Notes: generated from the sequence alone by a model not told the origin. A DNA stretch of 64,000 nt from Polycladomyces zharkentensis (GCF_016938855.1 NZ_JAFHAP010000011.1:1-64000); one strand, 5' to 3'. Positions 51,782 to 61,971 are shown, numbered from the stretch's first letter. Translations and numbers: made by a program.

Positions 51782-51835
51782 AAAGGACAGGGTTTCCCCT
51801 GAAAGGACAGGGTTTCCCCTGTCCTTTTTTCTTTT
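51782..51835 (+). terminator. Terminator with a tandem 20-bp duplication
   Basis: AAAGGACAGGG (51802–51812) pairs with CCCTGTCCTTT (51817–51827), then TTTCTTTTT. The 20 bases 51782–51801 are repeated exactly at 51802–51821, apparently a slippage duplication of the left arm. Confidence 0.88.
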
Positions 51836-51965
51836 TCATCATGTCAAATTCGAATGACTGTGCATGGTATATTATAATATTGTCAGATTAGTAACAAATT
51901 GATATCAAGTGCCTTATCCATTGAAGTCGCTGTCATACATCCGGGAAGATGGGAAGGATGAAGCA

Positions 51966-54638
51966 ATGAAACGAAAGGAACGAGTGTTTCAGAAGCTGAA
52001 GGAATGGTCGACGGATGAAGGGATGAGTGCGGGTGAATTGGCTGAACGGTTGGGGCTTGACAGGGCTAATGTCAGCTATGATCTCAATCAACTGTGGAAG
52101 GAAGGTCGCGTTGAAAAAAAACCAGGAAGGCCGGTACGCTTCTTCGTCAAAAAAACGGAACCGGAAACCGTACTGGATCGTCTGGCGAAAGAGAACGGCA
52201 GTTTGAAAACCGCCGTGGAACAGGGAAAAGCGGCCATACTTTATCCCCCGAAGGGCATGCATGTGCTGATTCTGGGTGAGACGGGTGTGGGCAAATCCAT
52301 GTTTGCCGAATGTTTGCATCAATTTGCGATTGAGATGAAGAAAATGGAACCCTGCGCCCCTTTCATCACCTTTAACTGTGCCGACTATTCCAACAACCCC
52401 CAATTGTTGCTGGGGCAGTTATTCGGTGTAAAAGAAGGGGCGTATACCGGAGCGACGGAACAGTGCGGCTTGATCGAAAAAGCCGACGGCGGTGTGTTGT
52501 TTCTGGATGAAATTCATCGCTTGCCCGCCGAAGGGCAGGAAATGTTGTTCAGCTTCATCGATAAGGGATTGTTCCGAAGATTGGGGGAGACAGAAGTCGA
52601 GCGAAGAGCCAATGTGCTCCTGATTGCCGCAACGACGGAAGATCCAAACTCCTGTCTGTTGAAAACATTTACGAGAAGAATTCCCATGGTGATTCACTTG
52701 CCCCCGTTGAGAGAGCGGAGTTTTGAGGAGCGCATCCGGCTCATCCTGAAGTTTTTTCAAGAAGAGGCCATACGGCTGGGCAAGGAAATCAACGTATCTC
52801 CGGAAACGATCAGGGCCTTCCTCTATTACCGATGTCCGAATAATGTCGGCCAATTGAAAACGGATATCCAACTCGTCTGTGCAAAAGCTTACGCGGATTT
52901 TGTCACCAGGAAAAAGAACCGAATCCAGATCCACAGTACTGATCTGCCTCCGTATGTCAGGGAAGGATTGTTACGATCTCAACGGACGAAGGAAAACATC
53001 ATCATCCATGACCACCCTTATCTGTTTCATCCCGATCCGTCCCATGATGTGTTTCAGTTTTCGGTTGAGACAGGGAATGATACACAAACCGTCTATGAAA
53101 AGATTGAGAAAAAGTTCAGCGAGTTGAAATCGCGCGGGATTCGCGACGAAGAGCTGGATGCACTGATGGAAATGGACATCGAAAATTATTTTACGCAGTA
53201 TTTCAAAAGAGTCGGCGGGAAGGTTCATCAAAGCAATTCCACCACCATTATCGATCCCCGTTTTATTCGTTTGGCCCGGAATATCGCCGATCATGCGGAA
53301 GAAAAATTGGGGGTCGCTTTCAACAGAAATGTGTTGCAGAGCCTTGCTTTGCACATACAAACCTCTGTCGCCCGCATCGAAAACGGGGAGAGCATCGTCC
53401 ATCCCCAGTTGAATAAGATGAGAAAGGCTTATAAAAAAGAGTTCGATGTGGCACTGGATTGCATCAGGATCATTGAGGAACAATTGCAAATCGATATGCC
53501 GATTGATGAAGCTGGCTTTTTGACGATGTTTTTTGTTTTCAACAGCAAACATTGGGATGAGACAAAGGAACAGGTTCAAATTCTTGTGATCACGCACGGT
53601 ACGGGCGGGGCGACGGCGATGGTGGAGGTGACCCGCCAACTGTTGGGGACGGATCACGCCATTGCCATCGATATGCCGCTTCATGCAGAGCCGGAAGAAA
53701 TATTCGAAATAGCCAAAACAAAACTGGAGAAACGGGCATCCAGCTCAGGGGTGCTGCTCTTGGTCGATATGGGATCGCTGGTTGCTTTTGGTGAGATGCT
53801 GGAAGCGGAGTTGGACATCCCTGTAAAAGTGATTCCGATGGTCAGCACCCCCCATGTGTTGGAAGCGACACGAAAAGCGATACTCGGTTACTCGCTTGAA
53901 CAATTGTATGAAGACGTAAAACAGTTGACGCCATTATACACAAAGGAAAAAGGCAGGAACCCGTACAGTGGGCGAACCGCCAAATGGGTGATCATTACCG
54001 CTTGTTTGACCGGCAAAGGAAGTGCGCTTGCGATGAAGCAAGTGTTAAAGAATTATTTGAACTATGACAGTGAATTATTGGAGATCATCCCGGTGAATAT
54101 TATGGAACCAAAAGAGATGACGCGCATTCTCTCCGACCTGAAACGAGACAAGAAAATCATCTGTATGGTGAGCAATTTTCCCTATGAAGGACAGCTGCCT
54201 CATTTTCATCTCGACGAAGTTCTCAGTTTGAAGGCCATTCCATCGATTCAACATCTCATCGATCTCGAAGAAACCTACGCGAAAATGGCGGAGACATTGA
54301 AGCACCACCTGAAACATGTCGATCCTGAAGCGGTCATTCCCGATATCCGAGACGGTCTGGAACGGATTCAGTCACGCCTGGGAATCGAGATTCCAACCAA
54401 TGATTTGATCGGGGTCGTACTTCACGCCAGTTGCATGCTGGACCGCTTGGTTTCGGGAGATACTTCGGTGGCTTTTGAAAACAAAGAATCGTTCATACGG
54501 GAGAATCATGCGCTTTATCGGACGGTTCGGGATGTGCTGAAAGAATGGGAGGACGCCTATCACATCCAACTGACGGATGACGAGATCTGTTATATGATGA
54601 GTTTCTTTGCACCTTATCAAACACTGGCTTCGTGCTAG
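51966..54638 (+). CDS. Sigma-54-dependent PRD activator (LevR/CelR-type)
   Basis: This 890-residue activator of PTS operons starts with an N-terminal helix-turn-helix (about 15–60). Next is an AAA+ domain with P-loop 'GETGVGKS' (104–111), sigma-54 loop 'GAYTGA' (158–163) and Walker B 'LFLDEIH'. A first PRD around 440–545 contains '[10 protein letters not shown]'. A ManX-like EIIA domain ('[15 protein letters not shown]') and an EIIB-like domain with Cys in '[12 protein letters not shown]' follow. A second PRD ends the protein ('[13 protein letters not shown]'). HPr and PTS phosphates on PRD histidines set its activity in the family. A sigma-54 promoter lies just downstream at 54781. Confidence 0.95.
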   Translation: MKRKERVFQKLKEWSTDEGMSAGELAERLGLDRANVSYDLNQLWKEGRVEKKPGRPVRFFVKKTEPETVLDRLAKENGSLKTAVEQGKAAILYPPKGMHVLILGETGVGKSMFAECLHQFAIEMKKMEPCAPFITFNCADYSNNPQLLLGQLFGVKEGAYTGATEQCGLIEKADGGVLFLDEIHRLPAEGQEMLFSFIDKGLFRRLGETEVERRANVLLIAATTEDPNSCLLKTFTRRIPMVIHLPPLRERSFEERIRLILKFFQEEAIRLGKEINVSPETIRAFLYYRCPNNVGQLKTDIQLVCAKAYADFVTRKKNRIQIHSTDLPPYVREGLLRSQRTKENIIIHDHPYLFHPDPSHDVFQFSVETGNDTQTVYEKIEKKFSELKSRGIRDEELDALMEMDIENYFTQYFKRVGGKVHQSNSTTIIDPRFIRLARNIADHAEEKLGVAFNRNVLQSLALHIQTSVARIENGESIVHPQLNKMRKAYKKEFDVALDCIRIIEEQLQIDMPIDEAGFLTMFFVFNSKHWDETKEQVQILVITHGTGGATAMVEVTRQLLGTDHAIAIDMPLHAEPEEIFEIAKTKLEKRASSSGVLLLVDMGSLVAFGEMLEAELDIPVKVIPMVSTPHVLEATRKAILGYSLEQLYEDVKQLTPLYTKEKGRNPYSGRTAKWVIITACLTGKGSALAMKQVLKNYLNYDSELLEIIPVNIMEPKEMTRILSDLKRDKKIICMVSNFPYEGQLPHFHLDEVLSLKAIPSIQHLIDLEETYAKMAETLKHHLKHVDPEAVIPDIRDGLERIQSRLGIEIPTNDLIGVVLHASCMLDRLVSGDTSVAFENKESFIRENHALYRTVRDVLKEWEDAYHIQLTDDEICYMMSFFAPYQTLASC

Positions 54639-54780
54639 TGTTTTGTTTTTTTCCGCAAAATCAACACACTCAAAATTCTTTCCAAACACAATGAACCCGG
54701 GTGCGGCAGCCGAAAGAACAAACGATGAAATCAACGTGTTCAGACGGGCAGCCAATCAACCGCCCCGGATTCACAGTGTT

Positions 54781-54797
54781 TTGGCACGATACTTGCA
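54781..54797 (+). promoter_or_regulatory. Sigma-54 promoter of the PTS operon
   Basis: TTGGCACGATACTTGCA is a near-perfect −24/−12 sequence (TGGCAC-N5-TTGC), 35 bases before the PTS IIB start. It is read by RpoN (29583–30971) with the activator just upstream. Confidence 0.93.
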
Positions 54798-54831
54798 CCA
54801 TATCACGAGCAAAAAACAAGGGGGTTGTCTT

Positions 54832-55134
54832 ATGAACATTCTTCTATGCTGTGCGGCCGGAATGTCGACCAGTTTACTGGTGACCAAGATGGAAAAAGCC
54901 GCTGAAGAAATGGGAGTGGATGCGAGAATTTGGGCTGTTTCAGCCGATGAGGTAAAGCAAAATCTGGATCACGCGGACGTTTTACTCGTGGGTCCCCAGA
55001 TTCGTTACAAGTTGCCGCAATTGAAAAAAGAAGCGGAGATGAAAGGCGTTCCGGTGGACATGATCAATCCCTCCGATTATGGGATGGTAAACGGAAAAAA
55101 GGTGCTGGAGCATGCTTTGCGCATGAAGAAATGA
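54832..55134 (+). CDS. PTS lactose/cellobiose-family IIB component
   Basis: This 100-residue phosphocarrier has a phosphorylated Cys7 in '[14 protein letters not shown]', with the P-loop-like 'AAGMSTS'. It passes phosphate from IIA to the sugar on IIC. '[15 protein letters not shown]' fits CelA/LicB. AAGGGGG precedes the ATG. It is the first gene after the sigma-54 promoter and lies 16 bases before the IIC gene. Confidence 0.95.
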   Translation: MNILLCCAAGMSTSLLVTKMEKAAEEMGVDARIWAVSADEVKQNLDHADVLLVGPQIRYKLPQLKKEAEMKGVPVDMINPSDYGMVNGKKVLEHALRMKK

Positions 55135-55150
55135 AAAAGGGAGGATAGAA

Positions 55151-56503
55151 ATGAAAGCGTTCGCAAATCTCCTGGAATCGCATCTCATGACCTTTGCCGG
55201 CAGAATTGCCGAGCAGAAGCATCTCCAGGCCGTTCGTGACGGGCTGATTCTGGCCATGCCGTTGTTGATCATCGGGTCCATTTTCCTCATCCTCGGCAAC
55301 CTACCGATTCCCGGATACAACGAATGGATGACGGGATTGTTCGGAAGGGAATGGTCGACCAAACTGCAGTATCCGGTGGGGGCAACGTTCGATATTATGG
55401 CGCTGATCGCCAGCTTCGGCATCGCCTATCGGTTGGCGGAAAAATACAAGGTGGACCCGTTGGCTGCAGCGGCCATTTCGGTAGCTTCCTTTTTGTTGGC
55501 CACTCCTTACGAGACGATGTTTACGCCTCCGGGGGCGAAGGAAGCCATTGAGGTGGGAGGGGTGATCCCTACCGCTTTGATGGGAAGCAAAGGATTGTTT
55601 GTGGCCATGCTGTTGGCCTTACTTTCAACGGAAATCTACAGAATGATCATCCAGAAAAATATCGTGATCAAGTTGCCGGACAGTGTTCCTCCTGCCGTTT
55701 CGCGATCTTTTGTCGCGTTGATCCCGGCCTTTGCCGTTTTGACCGTGGTGTGGTTGCTTCGGATCGGCATTGAAAACACCTCGTTTGAAAGCGTTCACAA
55801 TATCGTGGCCCAATTACTCAGCGGTCCGTTAAACGCTTTGGGCGGAAGTCTGTTCGGGATACTGATCGCCGTTCTCGTTCAACAAATGTTGTGGTCCACC
55901 GGTATCCACGGCGCGTCCTTGGTGGGTGCCGTCATGGGGCCGACCTGGTTGACGTTGTTGGACCAAAATCGCATCGCTTTTCAGGCCGGTCAGGAACCTC
56001 CCAATGTAGTCACTTCGGAATTTGTGGAGATTTTGATCAATACCGGCGGTTCCGGTGCCACATTGGCGTTGGTGGTGTTGATGCTGTTCAGAGCCCGAAG
56101 TCAACAGGCGAAAAATTTGGGCAAATTGTCGATCGGAGCCGGCATTTTCAACATCAATGAACCCGTCCTTTTTGGAATGCCGATCGTCATGAATCCCATG
56201 ATGATCGTTCCCTTTATCCTGGCACCAGTGGCCATGGTTCTCGTTTCCTACTTCGCCATGTCTACGGGTCTGGTGGCCAAATCCGTAGGAGCAAACCTTC
56301 CTTGGACGACCCCGATTCTGGTCAGCGGTTTCCTGATGACGGGCGGGAAAATTTCAGGGGCGGTTCTTCAACTGGTCAACTTTTTTGTCGCCCTTGCGAT
56401 TTATTATCCGTTCTTCCGTATTTGGGACAAACAGAAGCTGAAAGAAGAGGAAGGAGTGATGACGGAGCATGAGGGTGCTTCCGGAAAGACGGTCAACTTG
56501 TAA
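55151..56503 (+). CDS. PTS lactose/cellobiose-family IIC permease
   Basis: This 450-residue membrane permease, the sugar channel of the PTS, has about ten helices and family loops such as '[20 protein letters not shown]' and '[20 protein letters not shown]', the substrate-binding segment with the conserved Asn-Glu-Pro. It fits CelB/LicC/ChbC. No IIA or IIB is fused. The exact disaccharide, whether cellobiose, lichenan fragment or chitobiose, cannot be told from this alone. Confidence 0.95.
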   Translation: MKAFANLLESHLMTFAGRIAEQKHLQAVRDGLILAMPLLIIGSIFLILGNLPIPGYNEWMTGLFGREWSTKLQYPVGATFDIMALIASFGIAYRLAEKYKVDPLAAAAISVASFLLATPYETMFTPPGAKEAIEVGGVIPTALMGSKGLFVAMLLALLSTEIYRMIIQKNIVIKLPDSVPPAVSRSFVALIPAFAVLTVVWLLRIGIENTSFESVHNIVAQLLSGPLNALGGSLFGILIAVLVQQMLWSTGIHGASLVGAVMGPTWLTLLDQNRIAFQAGQEPPNVVTSEFVEILINTGGSGATLALVVLMLFRARSQQAKNLGKLSIGAGIFNINEPVLFGMPIVMNPMMIVPFILAPVAMVLVSYFAMSTGLVAKSVGANLPWTTPILVSGFLMTGGKISGAVLQLVNFFVALAIYYPFFRIWDKQKLKEEEGVMTEHEGASGKTVNL

Positions 56504-56523
56504 GGCGAAAGGAGGGTAGGGAG

Positions 56524-56847
56524 ATGGATTATACCGAAATCGCGTTTCAAATGATTTTGCATGGTGGAAATGCCCGGAGTTCCTCGATGGAGGCCATCGC
56601 ATGCGCCAAAAGCGGAAATATTCAAGAGGCCAGAAAAGCGCTTGAATGCGCATCAAAGGAACTCAGTGAGGCTCACCGCATCCAAACCCGATTGATCCAG
56701 GAGGAAGCGGCGGGAAAAAAATCCGAGGTAACGTTGCTGATGGTTCATGCCCAAGACCATTTGATGAATACCATCACCATCAGGGATTTGGCTGCCGAGT
56801 TTGTTGACTTGTATGAAACATTCATTCATGGGAGGGTGAAAGTATGA
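56524..56847 (+). CDS. PTS lactose/cellobiose-family IIA component
   Basis: This 107-residue all-helical trimeric phosphocarrier carries phospho-His75 in '[11 protein letters not shown]', and '[15 protein letters not shown]' near the start is the CelC/LicA signature. It takes phosphate from HPr and gives it to the IIB protein at 54832. Its stop overlaps the GH4 gene start by four bases (ATGA). Confidence 0.95.
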   Translation: MDYTEIAFQMILHGGNARSSSMEAIACAKSGNIQEARKALECASKELSEAHRIQTRLIQEEAAGKKSEVTLLMVHAQDHLMNTITIRDLAAEFVDLYETFIHGRVKV

Positions 56848-58175
56848 AAGGGATCAAAATCGTCACCATCGGCGGAGGATCGAGTTACACACCGGAATTG
56901 GTGGAGGGATTGATCAAGCGGTACGATGAATTGCCGGTGCGGGAGCTGTGGTTGGTCGATATCCCTGAAGGGGAAGAAAAGCTGAACATCGTGGGGAATC
57001 TGGCCAAACGGATGGTGGAAAAAGCCGGGGTTCCGATCGAGATCCATCTGACCCTGGATCGGCGTGAAGCGCTTCGGAATGCCGATTTCGTCACAACCCA
57101 ATTGCGTGTGGGATTGTTGGATGCGCGGGCTTTGGATGAAAGAATTCCGTTGAAGTATGGTGTGATCGGTCAGGAGACCAACGGGCCGGGTGGGCTGTTC
57201 AAGGCGTTACGCACGATTCCGGTCATCCTGGATATTTGCAAGGACATGGAGGAACTGTGTCCGGAAGCGTGGCTGATCAATTTTTCCAATCCCGCAGGCA
57301 TGGTGACCGAAGCCGTTCTCCGTTACAGCAACATCAAAAAAGCAGTCGGGCTGTGCAACGTTCCGATCGGGATGCGCATGGGGGTTGCCAAGCTGCTCGA
57401 TGTAAGTCCGGATCGCGTGCACATCGATTTCGCGGGCCTCAACCACATGGTGTTCGGGTTGAATGTGTATCTTGACGGTGAGAAGATCACGGATCGGGTG
57501 ATCGATCTCATCACCAGCGGAGAAAAATCGAACGTCACCATGCAGAACATCGTCGATCTCGGTTGGGAACCCGAGTTTATCAAGGGCCTGGGAGTACTGC
57601 CTTGCCCGTATCATCGTTATTACTTCCAAACGCAAAAGATGCTGGAAGAGGAGATGGCTGCGGCCAAGGAAAAAGGAACCCGTGCCGAGGTGGTCAAAAA
57701 GCTGGAAGCGGAACTGTTCGAACTCTATAAGGACCCCAATCTGGCGGTGAAGCCGCCGCAATTGGAAAAACGGGGCGGGGCCTACTACAGTGATGCGGCC
57801 TGCAACCTGATCAACTCCATCTACAACGATAAACGCGACATCCAGCCGGTAAACGTGAGAAACAACGGAGCGATCGCCGGCATCCCGGATGATTCCGCGG
57901 TCGAGGTCAATTGCGTGATCACAAAAGAGGGTCCGGTACCGATTACAGTGGGAGAGTTACCCGTTGCGGTCAACGGTCTCGTCCAACAAATCAAATCTTT
58001 TGAACGGGTTGCTTGTGAAGCCGCTGTTACGGGAGATTATCGCACGGCGCTGGTGGCCATGACGATCAACCCGCTCGTTCCGTCTGACACGATCGCGAAG
58101 CAAATCCTGGATGAGATGTTGGAAGCGCATAAACCCTATTTGCCCCAATTTTTCCAGGAGGCTCAGGTTTCCTGA
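56844..58175 (+). CDS. 6-phospho-beta-glucosidase, GH4 (LicH/CelF-like)
   Basis: This 443-residue NAD+ and Mn2+-dependent GH4 enzyme cleaves 6-phospho-beta-glucosides, the form made by the PTS. It shows the NAD loop '[15 protein letters not shown]', the metal Cys in 'VGLCNVPIG' and metal His in '[10 protein letters not shown]', and 'NFSNPAGM'. In chitobiose systems the GH4 enzyme cleaves the mono-deacetylated sugar. A ChbG-like gene is 4.3 kb upstream. It is translationally coupled to the IIA gene, with a terminator at 58183–58213. Confidence 0.94.
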   Translation: MKGIKIVTIGGGSSYTPELVEGLIKRYDELPVRELWLVDIPEGEEKLNIVGNLAKRMVEKAGVPIEIHLTLDRREALRNADFVTTQLRVGLLDARALDERIPLKYGVIGQETNGPGGLFKALRTIPVILDICKDMEELCPEAWLINFSNPAGMVTEAVLRYSNIKKAVGLCNVPIGMRMGVAKLLDVSPDRVHIDFAGLNHMVFGLNVYLDGEKITDRVIDLITSGEKSNVTMQNIVDLGWEPEFIKGLGVLPCPYHRYYFQTQKMLEEEMAAAKEKGTRAEVVKKLEAELFELYKDPNLAVKPPQLEKRGGAYYSDAACNLINSIYNDKRDIQPVNVRNNGAIAGIPDDSAVEVNCVITKEGPVPITVGELPVAVNGLVQQIKSFERVACEAAVTGDYRTALVAMTINPLVPSDTIAKQILDEMLEAHKPYLPQFFQEAQVS

Positions 58176-58182
58176 TCATTCC

Positions 58183-58213
58183 GTCCCCGGGAATTTCCCC
58201 GGGGACTTTTATA
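58183..58213 (+). terminator. Rho-independent terminator of the PTS operon
   Basis: GTCCCCGGG (58183–58191) pairs perfectly with CCCGGGGAC (58198–58206), then TTTTA. Confidence 0.9.
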
Positions 58214-58733
58214 AAGAGCGAGCAGAAAAACCCAGCCCTTTGGGGTTGGGATGAAAGCGAACGTCGAACGCGGGGGCCTCAGCTAGCAAGTCCGACATTG
58301 TTCCAATGCCCTGCTAATCAATTCGACGGTAGTATCCCGTGTCATACAAGAAAAAGACTGTAACACCCATCAGCAGAACAGAAGTGACACGATGGATGGA
58401 ATCGATGAGATTTCCATGCTCATCCATGAAGAAATGCCCGTTTACGCAAACAAGGGGGGGCTCGATGTTCATACAGGAAAGTATGTCGATGTTCCCCGTT
58501 TCTTCTTTCAAAGGAAAAACAAGGGCGTAGGCATTGATTTCCTGGATGTGGAGGGACATCCCATTCAGGGTTCGGATTTTATGCGTTGTTTGGGGTTATT
58601 CCAGGTTGCGGCTCAAGTTGATCCAGTATAGATGATTGGTATCGGGATATGATAAGATGGAAATCGTTTGCGGCGGATTTCACGTGTGCACTGGCGATTT
58701 TCCGGTTGTTTACGGCTCCTGAAAAAAAGTGCT
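58214..58733. other. Gene-poor stretch with a possible IS200/IS605 end
   Basis: CCCAGCCC (58231–58238) pairs with GGGTTGGG (58243–58250) and is followed by ATGAAAGCG, the same 'GGGATGAAAG' form as the hairpin at 5341–5386. Readings of 80 codons on both strands (58314–58631) have no known family and poor start signals. I cannot support a gene here. Confidence 0.35.
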
Positions 58734-58762
58734 TGACTTTCTTATGGACCTGTTATAAACTA
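58734..58762 (+). promoter_or_regulatory. Promoter of tRNA-Ala
   Basis: TTGACT (58734–58739) and TAAACT (58757–58762) are 17 bp apart, about 35 bases before the tRNA. Confidence 0.55.
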
Positions 58763-58796
58763 ATCTTCGTCAGCGGTTGAGACAACTTCAAAATAT

Positions 58797-58872
58797 GGGG
58801 CTGTAGCTCAGCTGGGAGAGCGCTACACTGGCAGTGTAGAGGTCGGCGGTTCGAGCCCGCTCAGCTCCACCA
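58797..58872 (+). tRNA. tRNA-Ala (anticodon GGC)
   Basis: GGGGCTG/CAGCTCC acceptor with encoded ACCA. The anticodon stem CTACA/TGTAG has the loop CTGGCAG, so the anticodon is GGC and reads GCC and GCT. GGTTCGAGCCC is in the T-arm. Confidence 0.97.
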
Positions 58873-58880
58873 AAACGAAT

Positions 58881-58905
58881 CCCCCGACATGTCGGGGGAT
58901 TTTCA
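58881..58905 (+). terminator. Rho-independent terminator after tRNA-Ala
   Basis: CCCCCGAC (58881–58888) pairs with GTCGGGGG (58891–58898), then ATTTTC. Confidence 0.88.
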
Positions 58906-59000
58906 CTTTTGCAGGAAAACCAAACTGGATAACAATCTATAGCTGAATCGAGTATTTTTTGTTTGAGCTGCTTCTCTCGTTTTCGGTTCACCAAATGAAA

Positions 59001-59032
59001 ACCCCTCGAGTCGATCGAGGGTTTTTGATTTT
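59001..59032. terminator. Terminator, probably for the minus-strand small gene
   Basis: CCCTCGA (59003–59009) pairs with TCGAGGG (59015–59021), with TTTTT on the plus side and GGGGTTTTC on the minus side. The small gene at 59040–59162 ends right beside it. Confidence 0.75.
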
Positions 59033-59039
59033 GCACCAT

Positions 59040-59162
59040 TTATTCCTGTGGTTTTTTTGCGGGCAAATCATTGGCTTCTGTACCCCAACGAATATATTCC
59101 TGATACAACCACTTTTTCAACCGTTCCAAGCATAAACCCCACCAATTTTTGACAAAAGTCAT
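59040..59162 (-). CDS. 40-residue small protein of unknown function
   Basis: This compact reading is too short for routine calling. It starts at ATG 59162 with AAGGGGG six bases upstream and ends at a terminator. The peptide is amphipathic and rich in Trp and Lys ('NWWGLCLERLKKWLYQEYIR') and ends in 'LPAKKPQE'. The aromatic, positively charged helix could lie on a membrane or bind a protein. I do not recognise a family. Translation is inferred from the ribosome binding site, not shown. Confidence 0.6.
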   Translation of the reverse strand: MTFVKNWWGLCLERLKKWLYQEYIRWGTEANDLPAKKPQE

Positions 59163-59353
59163 CTGAATCCCCCTTTTGTTTTGTCGGGACTATTTTTTGC
59201 TTTTTTCGTTCATATGGAGAAGTCCATATTTTTCCGTTTGCATCGTGTTTGCGGATAGGATGGCTTTCAGGGAAATGAAAAAACTGTAAATGGATTTTCC
59301 CGCGAATTGTACATACTGGTTGATGGAGATTTTGTTCACGGGAGGACGGAGAA

Positions 59354-60241
59354 GTGTCTGTCGGGGTGTCTGTTGAGAACTATGAGGACAGGTTATGTAC
59401 ATGGGATGGGGTTCACCTTCGATATCGGACGTGGCTTCCTCATCGCCCCCGCGCTGTCGCCGTATTGGTACACGGTGCGGGTGAGCACTTGGGATTGTAC
59501 GAACATTTGGGGGAAAGGTTCATTCGGGATGGATTCGGTTTGGTTTTGTATGATTTGCGGGGATTTGGCTGTTCCGAAGGAAGATGCGGTCATGTAACTC
59601 ATTTTCATGAATACCTGAATGATCTGGACCAACTGATTCATGTTTTCAGAAAAAAACTGGGGAATCGACACATTTACCTGATCGGACACAGCTTGGGCGG
59701 GTTGATCGTAGCGCGGTATGTCCAACACCGGTCAGATCATGTCGACGGCATTGTTTTATCCGCTCCTGCTTTGGGGTTACGGATTCACGTCCCGATTTTT
59801 GCGAAGCGGTTGATCTCCATCATCAGCCGGGTAGCACCTTCATTCAGCGTCAATCCATATGGTTTGATGAAAAAAGCGCAACGCATCCCAAGGCTGAAGT
59901 CGATTGTGGGAGAGTATGTTCAAACCAAGTTGGTGGACCCGCTGATTCCACTCAAGTATTCTTTCCGCTGGATTCAGCAGCTGCTTGTCCAAACTGAAGA
60001 AGCGTTGCAAAACGTGGCCAGCATCTCCGTACCCACCCTGTGCATCTGTGGGCAAAATGATAACTTGATCCCTGCGGATATGGTTCGCCTGTTTTTTGAC
60101 TCATTGACTGTAAAGGAAAAAGAATGGCTCCTTCTCCCCAATTTCGGGCACCGCATCCTTCACTCCGAACAATCCGCTTCGGCCGTTGACGCTTTGATCG
60201 ACTGGCTGCAACGTCAGGAACAAGCAGCTTTTCAGGGTTGA
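59354..60241 (+). CDS. Alpha/beta hydrolase, monoacylglycerol-lipase-like
   Basis: This 295-residue serine hydrolase has the nucleophile Ser113 in 'LIGHSLGGLIVARY', the oxyanion motif 'VLVHGAGEHLGLYEHL', the acid near 'ICGQNDNLIP' and the base in 'FGHRILHSE'. The HGxxEH pattern fits the hydrolase_4/monoacylglycerol lipase group (for example YtpA). GTG 59354 follows GGAGGACGG. It has no operon partner, and an element with structured repeats lies downstream. Confidence 0.88.
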   Translation: MSVGVSVENYEDRLCTWDGVHLRYRTWLPHRPRAVAVLVHGAGEHLGLYEHLGERFIRDGFGLVLYDLRGFGCSEGRCGHVTHFHEYLNDLDQLIHVFRKKLGNRHIYLIGHSLGGLIVARYVQHRSDHVDGIVLSAPALGLRIHVPIFAKRLISIISRVAPSFSVNPYGLMKKAQRIPRLKSIVGEYVQTKLVDPLIPLKYSFRWIQQLLVQTEEALQNVASISVPTLCICGQNDNLIPADMVRLFFDSLTVKEKEWLLLPNFGHRILHSEQSASAVDALIDWLQRQEQAAFQG

Positions 60242-60342
60242 ACAGGTCCTGATGGTACACAAATGGGAAGATAAAACCTCAGTACGGTTGTGGTCACCGG
60301 GAAAAACGGATTTTTTTGTCACAAGTGAAAGGCCGAATGTTT

Positions 60343-60580
60343 AAACACCACAAAATGGTGTTTGAGGGTATTGACAAACTCCGCGGTGCGCCGCTCCGTA
60401 GCGGCAGCCAGAGTCGCTCAACGAGAAATTCGGACCCGATCCGATACCGAAAAAGAGGTGGCCGTTTTCCCACGAGCGACCTTTTAGCTGGCGAAACAGG
60501 AGGGAGATGTAAACGGTACACCCGGAATAGGGGTGGTTTAACACTTTGTCAGCAGTCTCGAACACCACAAAAGTGGTGTT
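60343..60580. repeat. Pair of matching hairpins bracketing the second structured repeat
   Basis: AAACACCA…TGGTGTTT (60343–60363) and AACACCAC…GTGGTGTT (60561–60580) share the same arms and an AAAA loop. Only the second has a T-run (terminator). Between them lie about 200 bases holding repeat copy 2, which looks like an insertion into, or a duplication around, a terminator. Confidence 0.5.
60461..60528 (+). repeat. Structured repeat, copy 2
   Basis: This is the partner of 39251–39319. It shares CACGAGCGACCTTT, AGCTxG, CGAAA-n-AGGAG and CACCCGGAAT. CCGTTTTCCC can pair with GGGAGATGTAAACGG. It is followed by a terminator hairpin at 60561–60580. Confidence 0.6.
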
Positions 60581-60699
60581 TTTATTGTGGGTAATTGGTG
60601 TACCGATCGCAAAGTGATCTCTGATACGATCCACCAGTGAACGTCTTCTTCGAATGGATGACGCGAAACCTACGATGCGAGCAAAACTCATGAAACGAA

Positions 60700-60776
60700 A
60701 ATCACTTGTGGATGGAGGTTTGCCACACCGGATGAAGCGAGAAGCCCGCGGCGTTGCTTCAGCCGTTTGGGGCAAA
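60700..60776 (+). mobile_element. Remnant of an IS200/IS605-type right end
   Basis: GAAGCGAGAAGCCCGCGG followed by GCTTCAGCCGTTTGGGG resembles the end of TnpB-type IS200/IS605 elements, where an 'AAGC-CCGCGGCTTCAGCCG' hairpin lies at the right terminus. The sequence before it, 60600–60700, has no intact TnpB frame. Only the end survives. Confidence 0.5.
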
Positions 60777-61098
60777 TCACCATTTCCTCTGACAATATGT
60801 TAGGCGGGGACCAACAACGGGATTGCCCCGTCTTTTTATCTTATACCTACTTTAATGAAAAGCGCACTGGAAAAGTATACACCGACGCTATTGCCTCTCG
60901 TAAAACGGGGGCTGAATTTTATGGCGATGTTATCATTATTGCTCGATTTATCAGGCAAGAAGTAAAATTCCGTTTCAAATTTTTCTCTCGGGGAATAAAG
61001 GTGATGAGGCTGTGGCCATGGAGTCCCGCTTCATCGAGAGAGGATACGGGTCGAAAGGTGAGTGACGGAGGCGACAAAAACAAAGGAGGAAAAGCTTG
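60777..61098 (+). other. Leader region of the ectoine importer
   Basis: It contains a terminator hairpin (60817–60840) and no gene I can support. No regulator of the EhuR type is seen. Confidence 0.4.
60817..60840 (+). terminator. Rho-independent terminator upstream of the ehu genes
   Basis: ACGGG (60817–60821) pairs with CCCGT (60827–60831), followed by CTTTTTATC. Confidence 0.6.
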
Positions 61099-61971
61099 GT
61101 GTCAAAGAAACACTTTTTTATTGTTGGCGTATTGCTGGTATTCATCATGTCAGCGACGGCATGTGGGCTTCATTTTGGCTTGCATGGTGGGGACACGCTC
61201 AAGCGCGCCAAAGAAGAGGGGGTTGTCACGATCGGTTTTGCCAATGAGAAACCTTATGCTTATAAGGATGAAACGGGAAAAGTGACGGGAGAAGCCGTCG
61301 AGGTGGCACGTTCTGTTTTTAAAAAGATGGGGATTCACAAAATCGAGCCGGTTTTGGTGGACTTTGGGTCATTGATTCCCGGATTGAAATCGGGTCGTTT
61401 TGATGTCATTACCGCGGGGATGTACATCACCCCGACTCGTTGCAAAGAAGTGGTGTTTGCCGATCCTGAATACAAAATCGGGGAAGCAATCGCAGTGAAA
61501 AAAGGAAACCCGAAGAAACTTCACAGTTATGAGGACATCGCCGCCCATCCGCAAGTGAAGGTCGCGGTGATGAAGGGGGCGGTTGAGGTCAGCTATTTGA
61601 AGAAATCGGGTGTGAAGGAGAATCAGATGATCATTGTTCCTGATCAGCCTTCCGCGATCTCCGCATTGGAATCCGGGCGGGTGGATGCGATCACGATGAC
61701 AGGTCCTTCTTTACGGGCGATGATGGAATCCACCGGTGCCCGAGATATCGAGGAGGTAAAGGACTTTCAACAGCCGATCGTGGACGGAAAAAGTGTCCTC
61801 GGATATGGAGCGGCTGCCTTCCGAAAAGAAGATAAACAATTTCGGGATGCATTCAGTCGAGAATTGGCGGAAATGAAAAAGTCGGGTGCATTATTGAATG
61901 TTCTCAAACTGTTCGGATTCACCGAAGAGAACTTGCCTGACAAAAAGGCGGATGAACTGTGCAAACCGTAA
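61099..61971 (+). CDS. ehuB: Ectoine/hydroxyectoine ABC transporter, substrate-binding lipoprotein
   Basis: This lipoprotein of 290 residues has a signal peptide ending at 'SATAC' (lipid-modified Cys). The periplasmic-type binding domain opens 'GVVTIGFANEKPYAYKDETG' and has 'FDVITAGMYITPTRCKEVVF' and 'EYKIGEAIAV', which are characteristic of EhuB. It captures ectoine-type compatible solutes outside the cell and delivers them to EhuC–EhuD. AAAGGAGG at 61083–61090 favours GTG 61099. ehuC follows after 100 bases. Confidence 0.9.
   Translation: MSKKHFFIVGVLLVFIMSATACGLHFGLHGGDTLKRAKEEGVVTIGFANEKPYAYKDETGKVTGEAVEVARSVFKKMGIHKIEPVLVDFGSLIPGLKSGRFDVITAGMYITPTRCKEVVFADPEYKIGEAIAVKKGNPKKLHSYEDIAAHPQVKVAVMKGAVEVSYLKKSGVKENQMIIVPDQPSAISALESGRVDAITMTGPSLRAMMESTGARDIEEVKDFQQPIVDGKSVLGYGAAAFRKEDKQFRDAFSRELAEMKKSGALLNVLKLFGFTEENLPDKKADELCKP

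Noticed and set aside
58788-59039. Minus-strand frame across tRNA-Ala
   Set aside because: It contains the well-known spurious 'AERARTADL' peptide that results from translating a tRNA backwards.
60767-61285. 172-codon plus-strand frame overlapping ehuB
   Set aside because: No ribosome binding site or family; the overlapping ehuB frame has clear lipoprotein and binding-protein signals.
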